Translations under genes and position numbers: made by a program
The notes under the pieces: model-generated
Told to the model about the DNA's origin: nothing
The model's database searches: none
Seen by the model: the letters and a program-made list of their open reading frames with translations, nothing else
NCBI RefSeq assembly: GCF_014337925.2
Contig: NZ_CP143423.1
Location: forward strand, 2,696,501-2,760,500
DNA: 64,000 bases
From: Roseobacter fucihabitans
GTDB lineage: Bacteria > Pseudomonadota > Alphaproteobacteria > Rhodobacterales > Rhodobacteraceae
Direction of reading: 5' to 3'
Shown here: piece by piece, positions 17,999 to 27,045 of the stretch
Layout of the letters: each line of letters opens with the position of its first letter
Numbering within the stretch: the stretch's first letter is position 1

Positions 17999-18823
17999 AT
18001 GAGCGCGCGCAAACAGCCATCACTTTGGGGGCAGATCATTTTGCTCAGCCTGATCATAATGATCTGCGTGTTCCCTTTTTACTGGATGGTCACAACCTCG
18101 CTGAAGACGCATATCGTCGCTTTGCAAACCCCACCCGCTTGGATTTTCGAGCCGACCCTGCAAAACTACCGCGAAGCCCTGTTTGAGGACGGTGTGCTGC
18201 GCACGCTGATCAACTCTCTGGTGATTGCGCTCAGCACCACGGCTCTGGCGGTTTTGCTGGGCGTGCCGGCAGCATTTGCGCTCGCGCGCTTCGAATTCCG
18301 GGGTAAAAAAGATCTGTGGTTCTGGTTCATCACCAACCGCATGGTATCGCCAATTGTACTGGCCTTGCCGTTCTTCCTGATCGCGCGCAATCTGGGCATG
18401 CTGGACAAACACATCACACTGATCCTGATTTATCTGACCTTCAATCTGCCCATCGTCATCTGGATCGTCACCGACCAGTTTCGCGGAATTCCCTATGATC
18501 TGGATGAATCGGCCCGCCTTGAAGGGGCTTCGCAATTCACGATCATGACAAAAATCTGCCTGCCGCTGGCGATGCCGGGCGTCGCTGTGTCCTCGATATT
18601 TGCATTCATCTTTTCGTGGAACGAGCTGATGTTCGGTATGGTCCTGACCCGATCAGAAGCCAAGACCGCGCCCGCCATGGCAGTCAGTTTCATGGAGGGG
18701 TACAACCTGCCCTACGGCAAGATCATGGCCACCTCGACGCTGATCGTGATCCCTGTCTTGATCTTTGCGCTTCTGGCGTCAAAACAGCTTGTTCGTGGCC
18801 TGACAATGGGGGCCGTAAAATAG
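17999..18823 (+). CDS. Sugar ABC transporter permease, MalG/UgpE type
   Basis: 274 residues from ATG 17999, one base after the previous stop, with AAGGAGG inside the end of that gene. The typical periplasmic loop TTSLKTHIVALQTPPAWIF and the coupling loop YDLDESARLEGASQFTIMTK are present. It is the partner of the MalF-type permease. Confidence 0.92.
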   Translation: MSARKQPSLWGQIILLSLIIMICVFPFYWMVTTSLKTHIVALQTPPAWIFEPTLQNYREALFEDGVLRTLINSLVIALSTTALAVLLGVPAAFALARFEFRGKKDLWFWFITNRMVSPIVLALPFFLIARNLGMLDKHITLILIYLTFNLPIVIWIVTDQFRGIPYDLDESARLEGASQFTIMTKICLPLAMPGVAVSSIFAFIFSWNELMFGMVLTRSEAKTAPAMAVSFMEGYNLPYGKIMATSTLIVIPVLIFALLASKQLVRGLTMGAVK

Positions 18824-18835
18824 GAATATTTTGTA

Positions 18836-19804
18836 ATGTCGCGCCAATCCAAGACCGAAATTCTGGATGCCAACGAGCAGCTTTTGGTGCGGCTGGCCTG
18901 GGCCTGTGAGGTGCAGGGCATGACCCAGGGGCAGGCAGCCAAGCAATTTGGCGTCACCCGTTTGAGGGTCAACAAATCCCTCGCCGAGGCCCGTGAACGC
19001 GGAATCGTGCGCGTGACGATCAATTCCTCCTTTGGCCCTTGCATCGAACTGGAAGACCAGCTGCGCCACAGATACGGGCTCGAAACCGCAACCGTAGCGC
19101 CGGTGGGTGGCGAAGATTTCAAGCTTTATACGGTATTGGGCGCGGCCTTGGGGCAATTCCTGAACCGCCTGTTGGAGCGCCCCGATATTAAACTCTTCGG
19201 GATGTCCTGGGGCAATACTCTGAATATGGCGACCCGTTTCATGGAACCGATGAACCGCCCCGACCTTGAAATAACTTCTGTAATGGGCGGGCTCACCAAA
19301 GGCTCCGACGTCAATAGCTACGAAATTACGACGCGCTTGGCTGACCTGTGCAACGCATCCCACAGCTATTTCACAGCACCGGTCTATGCCGCCAGCCTGG
19401 CGTCGCGCGAAATTCTGGAACAGCAACAGGAATTCAAAGGATCCATTGAAAAAATCCGCTGCGCAGACGGGCTGGCCCTGGCCGCTGGCGACATGCAGCA
19501 CTCTTTGTTGTTGGCGGATGGTTTACCCGAAGACATTGATGTCAACGAGCTGATTGAAGCCGGGGCCGTTGGCGACATCATCGGGTATTTTCTGCGCGCG
19601 GACGGCAGCCTGATTGATCACGATATCAACGCTCGGGTCTTGGGTATCAAGCTGGCGGATCTGAATGACCTCGCGAATGTGATCCTGGCGGCAGGCGGCA
19701 TGAACAAAGTCCCAATCATTCAGGCGATCCTGCTGCGCAACTGCGTCAACCATCTGGTCACGGATGAACATACGGCGCGTGGTCTGTTGGCGGCACCGAC
19801 ATGA
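18836..19804 (+). CDS. SorC/DeoR-type sugar-responsive transcriptional regulator
   Basis: 322 residues. An N-terminal helix-turn-helix (MTQGQAAKQFGVTRLRVNKS, about residues 25-45) is followed by the SorC sugar-binding domain with KLFGMSWGNTLN and a C-terminal VILAAGGMNKVPIIQAIL. Such proteins sense a phosphorylated sugar. It is encoded inside the permease-kinase operon and most likely controls both arms of this island from the region 15577-15714. It overlaps the kinase gene by 4 bp. Confidence 0.9.
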   Translation: MSRQSKTEILDANEQLLVRLAWACEVQGMTQGQAAKQFGVTRLRVNKSLAEARERGIVRVTINSSFGPCIELEDQLRHRYGLETATVAPVGGEDFKLYTVLGAALGQFLNRLLERPDIKLFGMSWGNTLNMATRFMEPMNRPDLEITSVMGGLTKGSDVNSYEITTRLADLCNASHSYFTAPVYAASLASREILEQQQEFKGSIEKIRCADGLALAAGDMQHSLLLADGLPEDIDVNELIEAGAVGDIIGYFLRADGSLIDHDINARVLGIKLADLNDLANVILAAGGMNKVPIIQAILLRNCVNHLVTDEHTARGLLAAPT

Positions 19805-21258
19805 TCTTTGCGGGTATCGACCTGGGGACCTCTGGCATCAAGATCGCGCTGGTGAACGAGGAGGGTGCGTGCCTTGCCTCCGCTGCCCGCCCCTCACCTG
19901 TGGAGATCCCCCATGTCGGGTGGAGCCAACAGGAACCGGATCAATGGTGGCACCTGACCTGCGACATCTTTGACGCGCTTGCCGTGAGCGATCCGGATTT
20001 GATGGCGCGGCTCGGGGGGATTTCGGTGTCGGGGCATATGTTAGGCCCGGTCCTGCTGGACAAGGACAATCGGCCCACCACCCCCTGCATTCTGTGGAAT
20101 GATCAACGCGCCCTTCTTGAGTGCGATGAGCTGCTTGCCACAATCCCTGACATTGGATGGCGCACCAACGGGCATCCCGATCCCGGACTAGGGGCCCCCA
20201 AGCTGCTATGGCTGGCAAAACACATGCCAAAGGCTTTGGATACCGCAGATGTCCTGATGTTGCCAAAAGACTACGTCGTGTTGCAGCTGACCGGCGAAAG
20301 ATGCACCGAATACAGCGATGCATCCGGGACGATGCTGATGGATTGCGCCACGTGCGATTGGGACGACGAACTGCTGGCCGCCGCCGGCTGGGACCGCGCA
20401 CGCCTGCCCCCGCTCCTCCAATCCTGTGATCCGGCCGGGCAGCTTAAACCGGACCTGTGCAGGCGCTGGAAAACGCCAGGCAATGTGCTTGTCGCGGCCG
20501 GAAGTGGCGACAATTACGCAGCCGCCCTTGGTGTCGGCGCAGCGGTGTCCGGGCGTGCCGCGCTCAGCATCGGAACATCCGGTGTATTATGTGCCGCAGA
20601 TCACGTTTTTCATCCGGCACCCCATCAGGCCATCCTGACAACACCCCATGCGGCACCGGGCCTGTTTTTATCAATGGGCGTGGTCATGTCCGCCACACAA
20701 TCGCTGGATTGGTTGAGCCGTTTGACCTCGATCTCGGCGCCAGACCTGGCCGCAATGGCCCAAGCCCGCGCCACCAAGGGCATCATGGGCTGTCCCTTGT
20801 CGCGCCCTTCCGTCACCGGTGTGCGCACGCCAGATAATCGTCCCGACGCGCAGGGCTTTATCGGCGGGTTGACCGCTGGCCATGACGCCTCAGACCTGGC
20901 TTTTTCGATCCTAGAGGGCGTTGCGATGCAGATTTGCGCCGCTTATACAGCGCAAAAAGCCGCAAAAGTCCCGATACAATCGCTGAGCGCTGTTGGGGGC
21001 GGCACGCGTTCCCTGTTTTGGGTGTCACTGATTGCAACGCTTTTGGACACTGAGATCAACATCCCCGAACAAGGCGAGATCGCAGCCTGCCTTGGGGCAG
21101 CACGCATGGCTCAAAGCGCGGTCTACCCAGAACAGCGCGATGCAATCTTGTCACGCCGCAACCAGACCAAAGCCACCGCGCATCCAATTGCATCGCTAAA
21201 AGAAAGTCTTCTTGAAAGATATCAGGGGCATCGCACCTTGCCTTTTTCGGTTGGTTGA
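19801..21258 (+). CDS. FGGY-family carbohydrate kinase (xylulokinase-like)
   Basis: 485 residues. FAGIDLGTSGIKIALVNEEG at the N-terminus is the phosphate-binding loop of FGGY kinases, GRAALSIGTSGVLCA the second, and SAVGGGTRSLFWVSLIATLL the C-terminal family motif. It would phosphorylate the ketose made by the SDR or the sugar brought in by the importer; the substrate cannot be fixed from sequence. It is the last gene of the operon. Confidence 0.9.
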   Translation: MIFAGIDLGTSGIKIALVNEEGACLASAARPSPVEIPHVGWSQQEPDQWWHLTCDIFDALAVSDPDLMARLGGISVSGHMLGPVLLDKDNRPTTPCILWNDQRALLECDELLATIPDIGWRTNGHPDPGLGAPKLLWLAKHMPKALDTADVLMLPKDYVVLQLTGERCTEYSDASGTMLMDCATCDWDDELLAAAGWDRARLPPLLQSCDPAGQLKPDLCRRWKTPGNVLVAAGSGDNYAAALGVGAAVSGRAALSIGTSGVLCAADHVFHPAPHQAILTTPHAAPGLFLSMGVVMSATQSLDWLSRLTSISAPDLAAMAQARATKGIMGCPLSRPSVTGVRTPDNRPDAQGFIGGLTAGHDASDLAFSILEGVAMQICAAYTAQKAAKVPIQSLSAVGGGTRSLFWVSLIATLLDTEINIPEQGEIAACLGAARMAQSAVYPEQRDAILSRRNQTKATAHPIASLKESLLERYQGHRTLPFSVG

Positions 21259-21430
21259 CGTGTTGTGCGGGTTTATTTTGCCCCGCCACCGCCCCGCCGA
21301 AATACCGTGCCGGCCCGTGGCTCCAGTGTGACGCAAGAGCCAAGACTTTCATTAGACAAGCGTGGGAACACGGCGCAGTTTTGGGCGAATCATTGGTCGC
21401 TTTTAAGTTCTCGTATTTTCTTGATCCCGC

Positions 21431-22279
21431 TCAGATCAACCCGTATTGCCGCGCCTTGTTGCGCAAAAAGGGCAATCCGTTCTCCATTACCTCCGCTTCG
21501 CCCGAAGCCACAGGACGCCAGACCGACAATCCAACGGCGATTTCCGGTGGCATGTTGACGAAGCTCTCCATCGCCAGCCCCCCCTTGAAATCAACCGCGC
21601 GCAGGGCAGCAAAAATCTCGTCCCACGCAATGGTGCCGACCCCCGGCGTGCCACGATCAGACTCCGACAGGTGGATGTAGCGCAGGTGCTCGCGCGCATC
21701 GATGATACCCTGTGCGATCCCCTTTTCCTCGACGTTCATATGGTATGTGTCGAGATGCACAAACATGTTGTCCGCACCAATGCGTTCAATCATATCAACC
21801 GCTTGCCAGCCGGTGTTGAGCAAGTGGGTTTCGTAGCGATTGACTGGTTCAATCCCAAACAGCAGCCCAAGTGATTTGGCATGCTTTGCCGCGCGCGTGA
21901 GGGCTTGGGCGACGTTGTCCAACTCGGCGCGGGTGGGTGGGTGCCCGGAGCGCTCCCCAATGCCGCCGTAAACGACACCCGTCAAGGCTTCGGCCCCGAT
22001 GGCCGCGGCTTTATCCAGCGCCAGTTTGAGAAAATCCACCGCGCCCTCTGGGTTATGCGACGGCCAAACCGGCTCAGGCAGCCCAAGTGAGCACACTGAC
22101 CTCATCTTTGCAGCCTCCAGAACCTTTCGGCTATGCGCGGCGTCTACGGCCGCAGGGTCCAACAGCGCAATCTCGAGGAAATCCATACGGTAGGACCCCG
22201 CCTTTGCCACCGCCCTTTCGCACCCCGCCCTGTCCCAGGACATCGTCCACATGCTCGTATGAACACCAAAACCTTCCAT
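21431..22279 (-). CDS. Sugar epimerase/isomerase, D-tagatose 3-epimerase-type TIM barrel
   Basis: 282 residues. Comparison with D-psicose/D-tagatose 3-epimerases places the four metal ligands at E144 (GIEPVNRYE), D177 (HLDTYHMN), H203 (IHLSESDR) and E238 (AMESF); the spacings 33, 26 and 35 are exactly those of the family. The enzyme epimerises a ketose or ketose phosphate at C3. It is translationally linked to the SorC gene upstream (TAATG). The same operator region probably also serves the divergent importer-DhaKL operon. A decayed paralogue lies at 11660-11872. Confidence 0.88.
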   Translation of the reverse strand: MEGFGVHTSMWTMSWDRAGCERAVAKAGSYRMDFLEIALLDPAAVDAAHSRKVLEAAKMRSVCSLGLPEPVWPSHNPEGAVDFLKLALDKAAAIGAEALTGVVYGGIGERSGHPPTRAELDNVAQALTRAAKHAKSLGLLFGIEPVNRYETHLLNTGWQAVDMIERIGADNMFVHLDTYHMNVEEKGIAQGIIDAREHLRYIHLSESDRGTPGVGTIAWDEIFAALRAVDFKGGLAMESFVNMPPEIAVGLSVWRPVASGEAEVMENGLPFLRNKARQYGLI

Positions 22280-23253
22280 TATGCGCTCCCTTTCTCGCTG
22301 ACGGCGAGAAGTGCCACCGCCAACCGTTGATCCACCAGCAGTTTTTTCACGAAGCCGGCCCGCAGGACCGCCAGCGTCGCCGCGAGCTTACCCGCCCCAC
22401 CAGCAAGCAGCACCGTGTCCATCCCGACCATGTCGTTTGGCCGAACGCAAGGCGTGCAGCGGTTCAATTCGATATCCGCAACCGACCCATCCGCCTTGTA
22501 AAATACGCCGCAACAATCCCCGACCACATCCGCATCACGCAGCTGCTGGATCTGGTCCGCACTAAAAATATCGCTGTCAAAAAGAATGGCCCCTTCACGG
22601 CATTCCCCCACGCTCATCAGGGTGTGATCGGCACCGCGCGCCGCATCCATTGCATCGCGCACAAGGCGCTGTGCCATGATGCGCGCGCAATCTGAGGCGC
22701 TGTCAGCCACGAAGGGCGCAGGCATCAGAATTGCCCGCCCCCCCGTTTGTGCCGCAAGCCGAACACAAACATCGCCCGGAGCCGTGTGCGAGGCATAGGT
22801 CACGGAGCCCATCAAGGACACAAACGTCAGACCGCTGTTGCGCACGCCCGTCAGGTTATCGGCCATCCCGGATAGCGTGCGCCCCCAGCCAACGCCAACG
22901 GTGACCGGCGCATCCGACCCCGCGATCCGGGCAAGATAACCGCTCGCCAGTATCGCGACCGCATTGCGCGCCAGGACATCATCCCCCGCCGCAGCCTCGA
23001 TCGGTGCGACCTGCGCTTCCTGCAAATCAAAGGCACTCACCAGACGGTCGGCCAGCGACAATGTGCGCGCCGTGCGATGCTCAACTGTGACCCGGACAAG
23101 CCCCTGTTCACGCGCATCCGCCAGCATGCGCAGCACTTTGAAGCGAGAAATGCCAAGCCGTTTGCTGATTTCCTGCTGGCTCAGATTGCCAACGTAATAC
23201 AGCCACGCCGCCTGCGCGATATCATGATCAGCCTGGCGTTTGTGCAGCAGCAT
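22279..23253 (-). CDS. SorC-family transcriptional regulator
   Basis: 324 residues from ATG 23253; a TTG at 23301 would add 16 residues but has no RBS. The helix-turn-helix is LSQQEISKRLGISRFKVLRM and the sugar-binding domain includes VTVGVGWGRTLSGMADNL and GMDTVLLAGGAGKLAATLAV. It is divergent from the RbsABC-type importer with DhaK/DhaL and likely governs it together with the epimerase. Confidence 0.9.
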   Translation of the reverse strand: MLLHKRQADHDIAQAAWLYYVGNLSQQEISKRLGISRFKVLRMLADAREQGLVRVTVEHRTARTLSLADRLVSAFDLQEAQVAPIEAAAGDDVLARNAVAILASGYLARIAGSDAPVTVGVGWGRTLSGMADNLTGVRNSGLTFVSLMGSVTYASHTAPGDVCVRLAAQTGGRAILMPAPFVADSASDCARIMAQRLVRDAMDAARGADHTLMSVGECREGAILFDSDIFSADQIQQLRDADVVGDCCGVFYKADGSVADIELNRCTPCVRPNDMVGMDTVLLAGGAGKLAATLAVLRAGFVKKLLVDQRLAVALLAVSEKGSA

Positions 23254-23292
23254 GACGCGTTCAGTTACCCCTGGAGACCGGCGACAAAATAA

Positions 23293-23343
23293 CTTGACCA
23301 AGGGTTAACTGATTATATAGTCACAAACGTGCAGTCAATGCAC
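23293..23343. promoter_or_regulatory. Divergent control region with two inverted repeats
   Basis: TTGACC-AAG-GGTTAA (23294-23308) is a near-perfect inverted repeat, and GTGCA-GTCAA-TGCAC (23329-23343) a perfect one. Both lie between the SorC gene and the importer operon, in AT-rich promoter-like sequence. Either could be the SorC operator. Confidence 0.4.
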
Positions 23344-23481
23344 AAGTGTTATACAAACCGCTGCTGTCATCAGATTGCAATCTCACGCTGCGGCATGGAC
23401 ATGACGCATTCCAAAGGGGTTCTGGCGTGTGCCTGACTTCGGAAAACGACCCGCAAATGCGGGCATAGGGAGGAAGAATAA

Positions 23482-24471
23482 TTGAAAACCCAGTTTAAAT
23501 TGTTGGCCAGCGCCGCACTGGCGTCAACAGCGCTTTTCGGCACGCAGGTTGCAGCCGATGGGCATTCCAAGGACATCGCCACCGTGGTCAAGATTGCGGG
23601 CATCCAGTGGTTCAACCGCATGGAGGAAGGCGTAAACAAGTTTGCCAGTGAAACCGGCATGAACGCCTTTCAGGTGGGCCCGGCACAGGCCGACCCGCAA
23701 CAGCAAGTCGCCCTGATCGAAGATATGATTGCGCAGGGCGTTGACGCCCTGGCCGTCGTGCCCATGTCACCCGAAGCGCTTGAGCCGGTGCTTGGCCGAG
23801 CCATGGCAGCCGGGATCGCCGTGATCACGCATGAGGCCGCAGCCCAGCAGAACACGACTTATGACCTCGAAGCATTTGTGAATGAAGACTTCGGCGCAAA
23901 CCTGATGGAGCAACTGGCCACCTGCATGGGCGGCGAAGGCGAATACGCCGTGTTTGTCGGCTCGCTAACCTCCCAGACCCACAACCAATGGGTCGACGGT
24001 GCCATCGCGCATCAGGAAGCCAATTTCCCGAACATGACGCTGGTCGGGGACAAAAACGAGACCTTCGATGATGCCGAACAGGCCTATACCAAGGCCCAGG
24101 AAGTGCTGCGCGCCTTCCCCAACATCAAGGGCATGCAAGGCTCGGCATCCACGGATGTGGCGGGCATCGGGCGCGCAATCGAAGAGCGCGGCATGGAAGA
24201 CGCCTCTTGCGTCTTTGGCACCTCCCTGCCCTCCATCGCGGGTCAATACATCGAAACCGGTGCCGTTGATGGTATCGGCTTCTGGGATCCGGCGGTCGCG
24301 GGCGAGGCGATGAACAAGCTGGCCGTTATGGTCATGAACGGCGATGAAGTCACCGACGGCATGGATCTTGGCCTGCCGGGCTATGAAAGCATCTCGCTGG
24401 ATGGCAAGGTCATCTATGGTCAGGCCTGGGTCAACGTGAACGCGGACAATATGGCTGACTACCCGTTCTGA
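23482..24471 (+). CDS. Sugar ABC transporter substrate-binding protein, RbsB type
   Basis: 329 residues, starting at TTG 23482 behind GGGAGGAAG. The signal peptide [19 protein letters not shown] ends near VAADGHS. The mature part has the periplasmic-binding fold of the ribose/galactose group ([40 protein letters not shown]). The ligand is probably a small sugar or polyol. A GC-rich hairpin follows the gene. Confidence 0.92.
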   Translation: MKTQFKLLASAALASTALFGTQVAADGHSKDIATVVKIAGIQWFNRMEEGVNKFASETGMNAFQVGPAQADPQQQVALIEDMIAQGVDALAVVPMSPEALEPVLGRAMAAGIAVITHEAAAQQNTTYDLEAFVNEDFGANLMEQLATCMGGEGEYAVFVGSLTSQTHNQWVDGAIAHQEANFPNMTLVGDKNETFDDAEQAYTKAQEVLRAFPNIKGMQGSASTDVAGIGRAIEERGMEDASCVFGTSLPSIAGQYIETGAVDGIGFWDPAVAGEAMNKLAVMVMNGDEVTDGMDLGLPGYESISLDGKVIYGQAWVNVNADNMADYPF

Positions 24472-24484
24472 TCCCCTGCTTTTC

Positions 24485-24506
24485 GGGGCGGTCTGTGGGC
24501 CGCCCC
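24485..24506 (+). terminator. Hairpin after the RbsB-type gene
   Basis: GGGGCGG and CCGCCCC pair with an 8-base loop, between the binding protein and the ATPase gene. No T-run follows. Confidence 0.5.
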
Positions 24507-24543
24507 GCATCTATCCGACACATTTAATTCAAGTTGGTTGTTC

Positions 24544-26040
24544 ATGTCCTCTGACCATGACACAGCGTTCATCGACCTGCGCGCGATCACCAAACGCTAC
24601 GTGGGCGTTACCGCGCTCGACTCCGTCGACTTCACCGTCCAGCCGGGCGAAGCTGTTTGCCTTGCCGGGGAAAACGGGTCGGGAAAATCGACGCTCATCA
24701 AGATCATCTCGGGTGTCGAGCCTGCCACTGAGGGCAGTGTGCACATCGCCGGCCAGGAACGACCCGTCCTGAACCCGCGCATATCCGCCGCCGCCGGGGT
24801 GATGGTGATCTTTCAGGATTTTTCGCTGTTCCCGAACCTGAGCGTTGCGGAGAACATTGCCTTTGCGACCCAGCTTTCCAAACACGAGCATTTCTTTAAA
24901 TCCGGCATGGCCCGCGAGATCGCGCGCAAGGCACTTGATCGCATTGGCGTCACAATTGATCTGGATGCGCGTGTGGAATCCCTGCCCGTCGCGCAAAAAC
25001 AGCTTGTCGCGATCTGCCGCGCACTGGCCTCTGAAGCGCAGCTCATTATTATGGATGAACCGACGACAGCGCTCACCGAAAAAGAGGTGCGTCGCCTGCA
25101 AGGCATCATCCGCATGCTCAAAGACGATGGTGTCGCGGTGATTTTTGTCAGCCACAAACTGGCCGAAGTGCTCGAGGTCTCCGAGAAGGTTGTCGTACTG
25201 CGCAACGGTAAGAAAGTCGCAGAAGGCCCCGCGTCAGAATTCGACACACAGTCCCTGACCTATCACATGACCGGTCGTGACGTGCCCGACGTGCCGCCCA
25301 GCGACGTGAGGCCCGGCGCAGAAACGCTCATGCAGGTGCAGGGTCTCACCAAAGAAGGCTCCTTCGCGGATATCGGTTTCGACCTCAGGGCCGGTGAGGT
25401 CCTTGGCATCACCGGGCTTCTGGGCAGCGGGCGGACTTCGGTCGCCAAAGCGCTGTTTGGACTGGTTGCACCGGATGCGGGCACAATCACTGTGGACGGA
25501 CACCCCGTCTCGCTCGGGGACCCGCAAGCAGCCTCCATGGCACGGATCGGATACGTCCCCGAAGACCGCCTGACCGAAGGGCTGTTCCTCAGCCAGTCTA
25601 TCCTGCGCAACGTCGCCATCGGACGGCTGGATGCCCATACGAACGGGGGCTTTCTGCACATGGGTGGATTGGCGCAAGAGGCCACGGGCTGGCTCAAAAA
25701 GCTCAAGGTCAAAGCGCCGGACCTCAACGCGCCGGTGCAATCGCTCTCTGGCGGGAACCAGCAGCGCGTGGCCCTGGCCCGATGGTTGTCGCGCGCGCCG
25801 CGCGTGTTGATCCTGAACGGGCCAAGCGTCGGTGTTGATGTCGGCTCCAAAGCCGATATCCATCACATTATTCGCGACCTCGCCAGTGAGGGTATCGGGA
25901 TCATCGTGATCTCGGATGATCTGCCCGAACTCCTCGCCACCTGCCACCGCATCCTCGTGATGCGCGATGGGCGGATCATTGACGCTTTGGACGGCAAATC
26001 GGTGAGCGAGGATGATCTTGCCCGCAGGCTCGCCTCATGA
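24544..26040 (+). CDS. Sugar ABC transporter ATPase, RbsA type, with altered second Walker B
   Basis: 498 residues from ATG 24544. The first ATPase domain is intact: Walker A AGENGSGKSTLIKI, Walker B LIIMDEPTTAL. The second has GLLGSGRTSVAKALFG, a good signature LSGGNQQRVALARW, but LILNGPSVGVDVG where DEP is usual, so the Walker B Asp and catalytic Glu are both replaced. Probably only one of the two sites hydrolyses ATP. It overlaps the next permease gene by 4 bp. Confidence 0.9.
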   Translation: MSSDHDTAFIDLRAITKRYVGVTALDSVDFTVQPGEAVCLAGENGSGKSTLIKIISGVEPATEGSVHIAGQERPVLNPRISAAAGVMVIFQDFSLFPNLSVAENIAFATQLSKHEHFFKSGMAREIARKALDRIGVTIDLDARVESLPVAQKQLVAICRALASEAQLIIMDEPTTALTEKEVRRLQGIIRMLKDDGVAVIFVSHKLAEVLEVSEKVVVLRNGKKVAEGPASEFDTQSLTYHMTGRDVPDVPPSDVRPGAETLMQVQGLTKEGSFADIGFDLRAGEVLGITGLLGSGRTSVAKALFGLVAPDAGTITVDGHPVSLGDPQAASMARIGYVPEDRLTEGLFLSQSILRNVAIGRLDAHTNGGFLHMGGLAQEATGWLKKLKVKAPDLNAPVQSLSGGNQQRVALARWLSRAPRVLILNGPSVGVDVGSKADIHHIIRDLASEGIGIIVISDDLPELLATCHRILVMRDGRIIDALDGKSVSEDDLARRLAS

Positions 26041-27038
26041 GCGACTGGCTGCCCAAGGATTTCTGGACCCGCAACGAAACACTGGTCGCCGGTGTCATCG
26101 TGGTGTTCTGCGTCATCGCCACAATATCGGACCCGCGCTTTTTTACGATCACGACCGTATCGGACCTTTTGCGTGCCGCCATCGTCATCGGCATCCTTGC
26201 CGTCGGCGCGATGCTGGTTCTGGTCTCCGGCGGGATCGATGTCAGCTTCACCGCCATCGCCGTGTTTGCGATGTATTCTTCTACGGTCCTATTCCTCACC
26301 ATCTGGCCGGGTGCGCCCTGGCCTCTGATCTTTGCCATATCCGTAGTTTTCGGCGCGATACTAGGGGCGATCAACGGTTTTTTCATCGCCTTTCTGGGCC
26401 TGCCGACGCTGATTGTAACACTGGGCACGCTCTCGGTCTTCCGGGGCTTTCTGCTAACCTTCATCGGCTCGCAACGCATCTCGGACCTGCCCCCCGCCAT
26501 GCGGGATTTTTCGCGCGGCGTTCTGGCGCGCGGCACCACCGAGGCCGGGAATTTCTATTCCATTCCATGGTCCGTCCTGGCGCTGGTCTTCGTGATCGTG
26601 CTGACGTGGTTTATCCTCAAAAAAACCATACTGGGGCGGTCAATCTATGCGATTGGCGGATCCGTTGAGAGCGCGCGGCGCATCGGGATCAACGTCAGGT
26701 GGACACAGCTTTTTGTCTATGTCTACGTCGGCGCTTTGGCAGGTCTTGCCGGGATCATCCACGGGTCGGTCGGGCGCATGGCGGACCCCTTCTCACTGGT
26801 CGGTCTGGAACTCTCGGTGATTGCCGCCGTTGTGCTGGGCGGTGCCAGACTGATCGGCGGTTATGGCACGCTGACCGGGACGCTTCTTGGCGTTGCACTC
26901 ATCGTTATCGTGCAGAACAGCCTGATCGTCATCGGCATCCCGACCACATGGCAATCGGTCACCATCGGCATGCTGATCCTCTTGGGCACCGGCGTTCCCG
27001 CCTACCGGGCCAAGCGGGCCGCCGCACGGGCAGGATGA
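26037..27038 (+). CDS. Sugar ABC transporter permease, RbsC type
   Basis: 333 residues with 8-10 membrane helices. The motifs LVSGGIDVSFTAIAVFAMY and NGFFIAFLGLPTLIVTLGTL are the RbsC signatures. It forms the channel together with the second permease encoded 8 bp downstream. Confidence 0.92.
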   Translation: MSDWLPKDFWTRNETLVAGVIVVFCVIATISDPRFFTITTVSDLLRAAIVIGILAVGAMLVLVSGGIDVSFTAIAVFAMYSSTVLFLTIWPGAPWPLIFAISVVFGAILGAINGFFIAFLGLPTLIVTLGTLSVFRGFLLTFIGSQRISDLPPAMRDFSRGVLARGTTEAGNFYSIPWSVLALVFVIVLTWFILKKTILGRSIYAIGGSVESARRIGINVRWTQLFVYVYVGALAGLAGIIHGSVGRMADPFSLVGLELSVIAAVVLGGARLIGGYGTLTGTLLGVALIVIVQNSLIVIGIPTTWQSVTIGMLILLGTGVPAYRAKRAAARAG

Positions 27039-27045
27039 GGGCATC

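Noticed and set aside
16672-18057. Open frame of 461 codons antisense to the permease genes
   Set aside because: Composition (many His, Gln, Asp) is typical of an antisense shadow, and the plus-strand genes are unambiguous.
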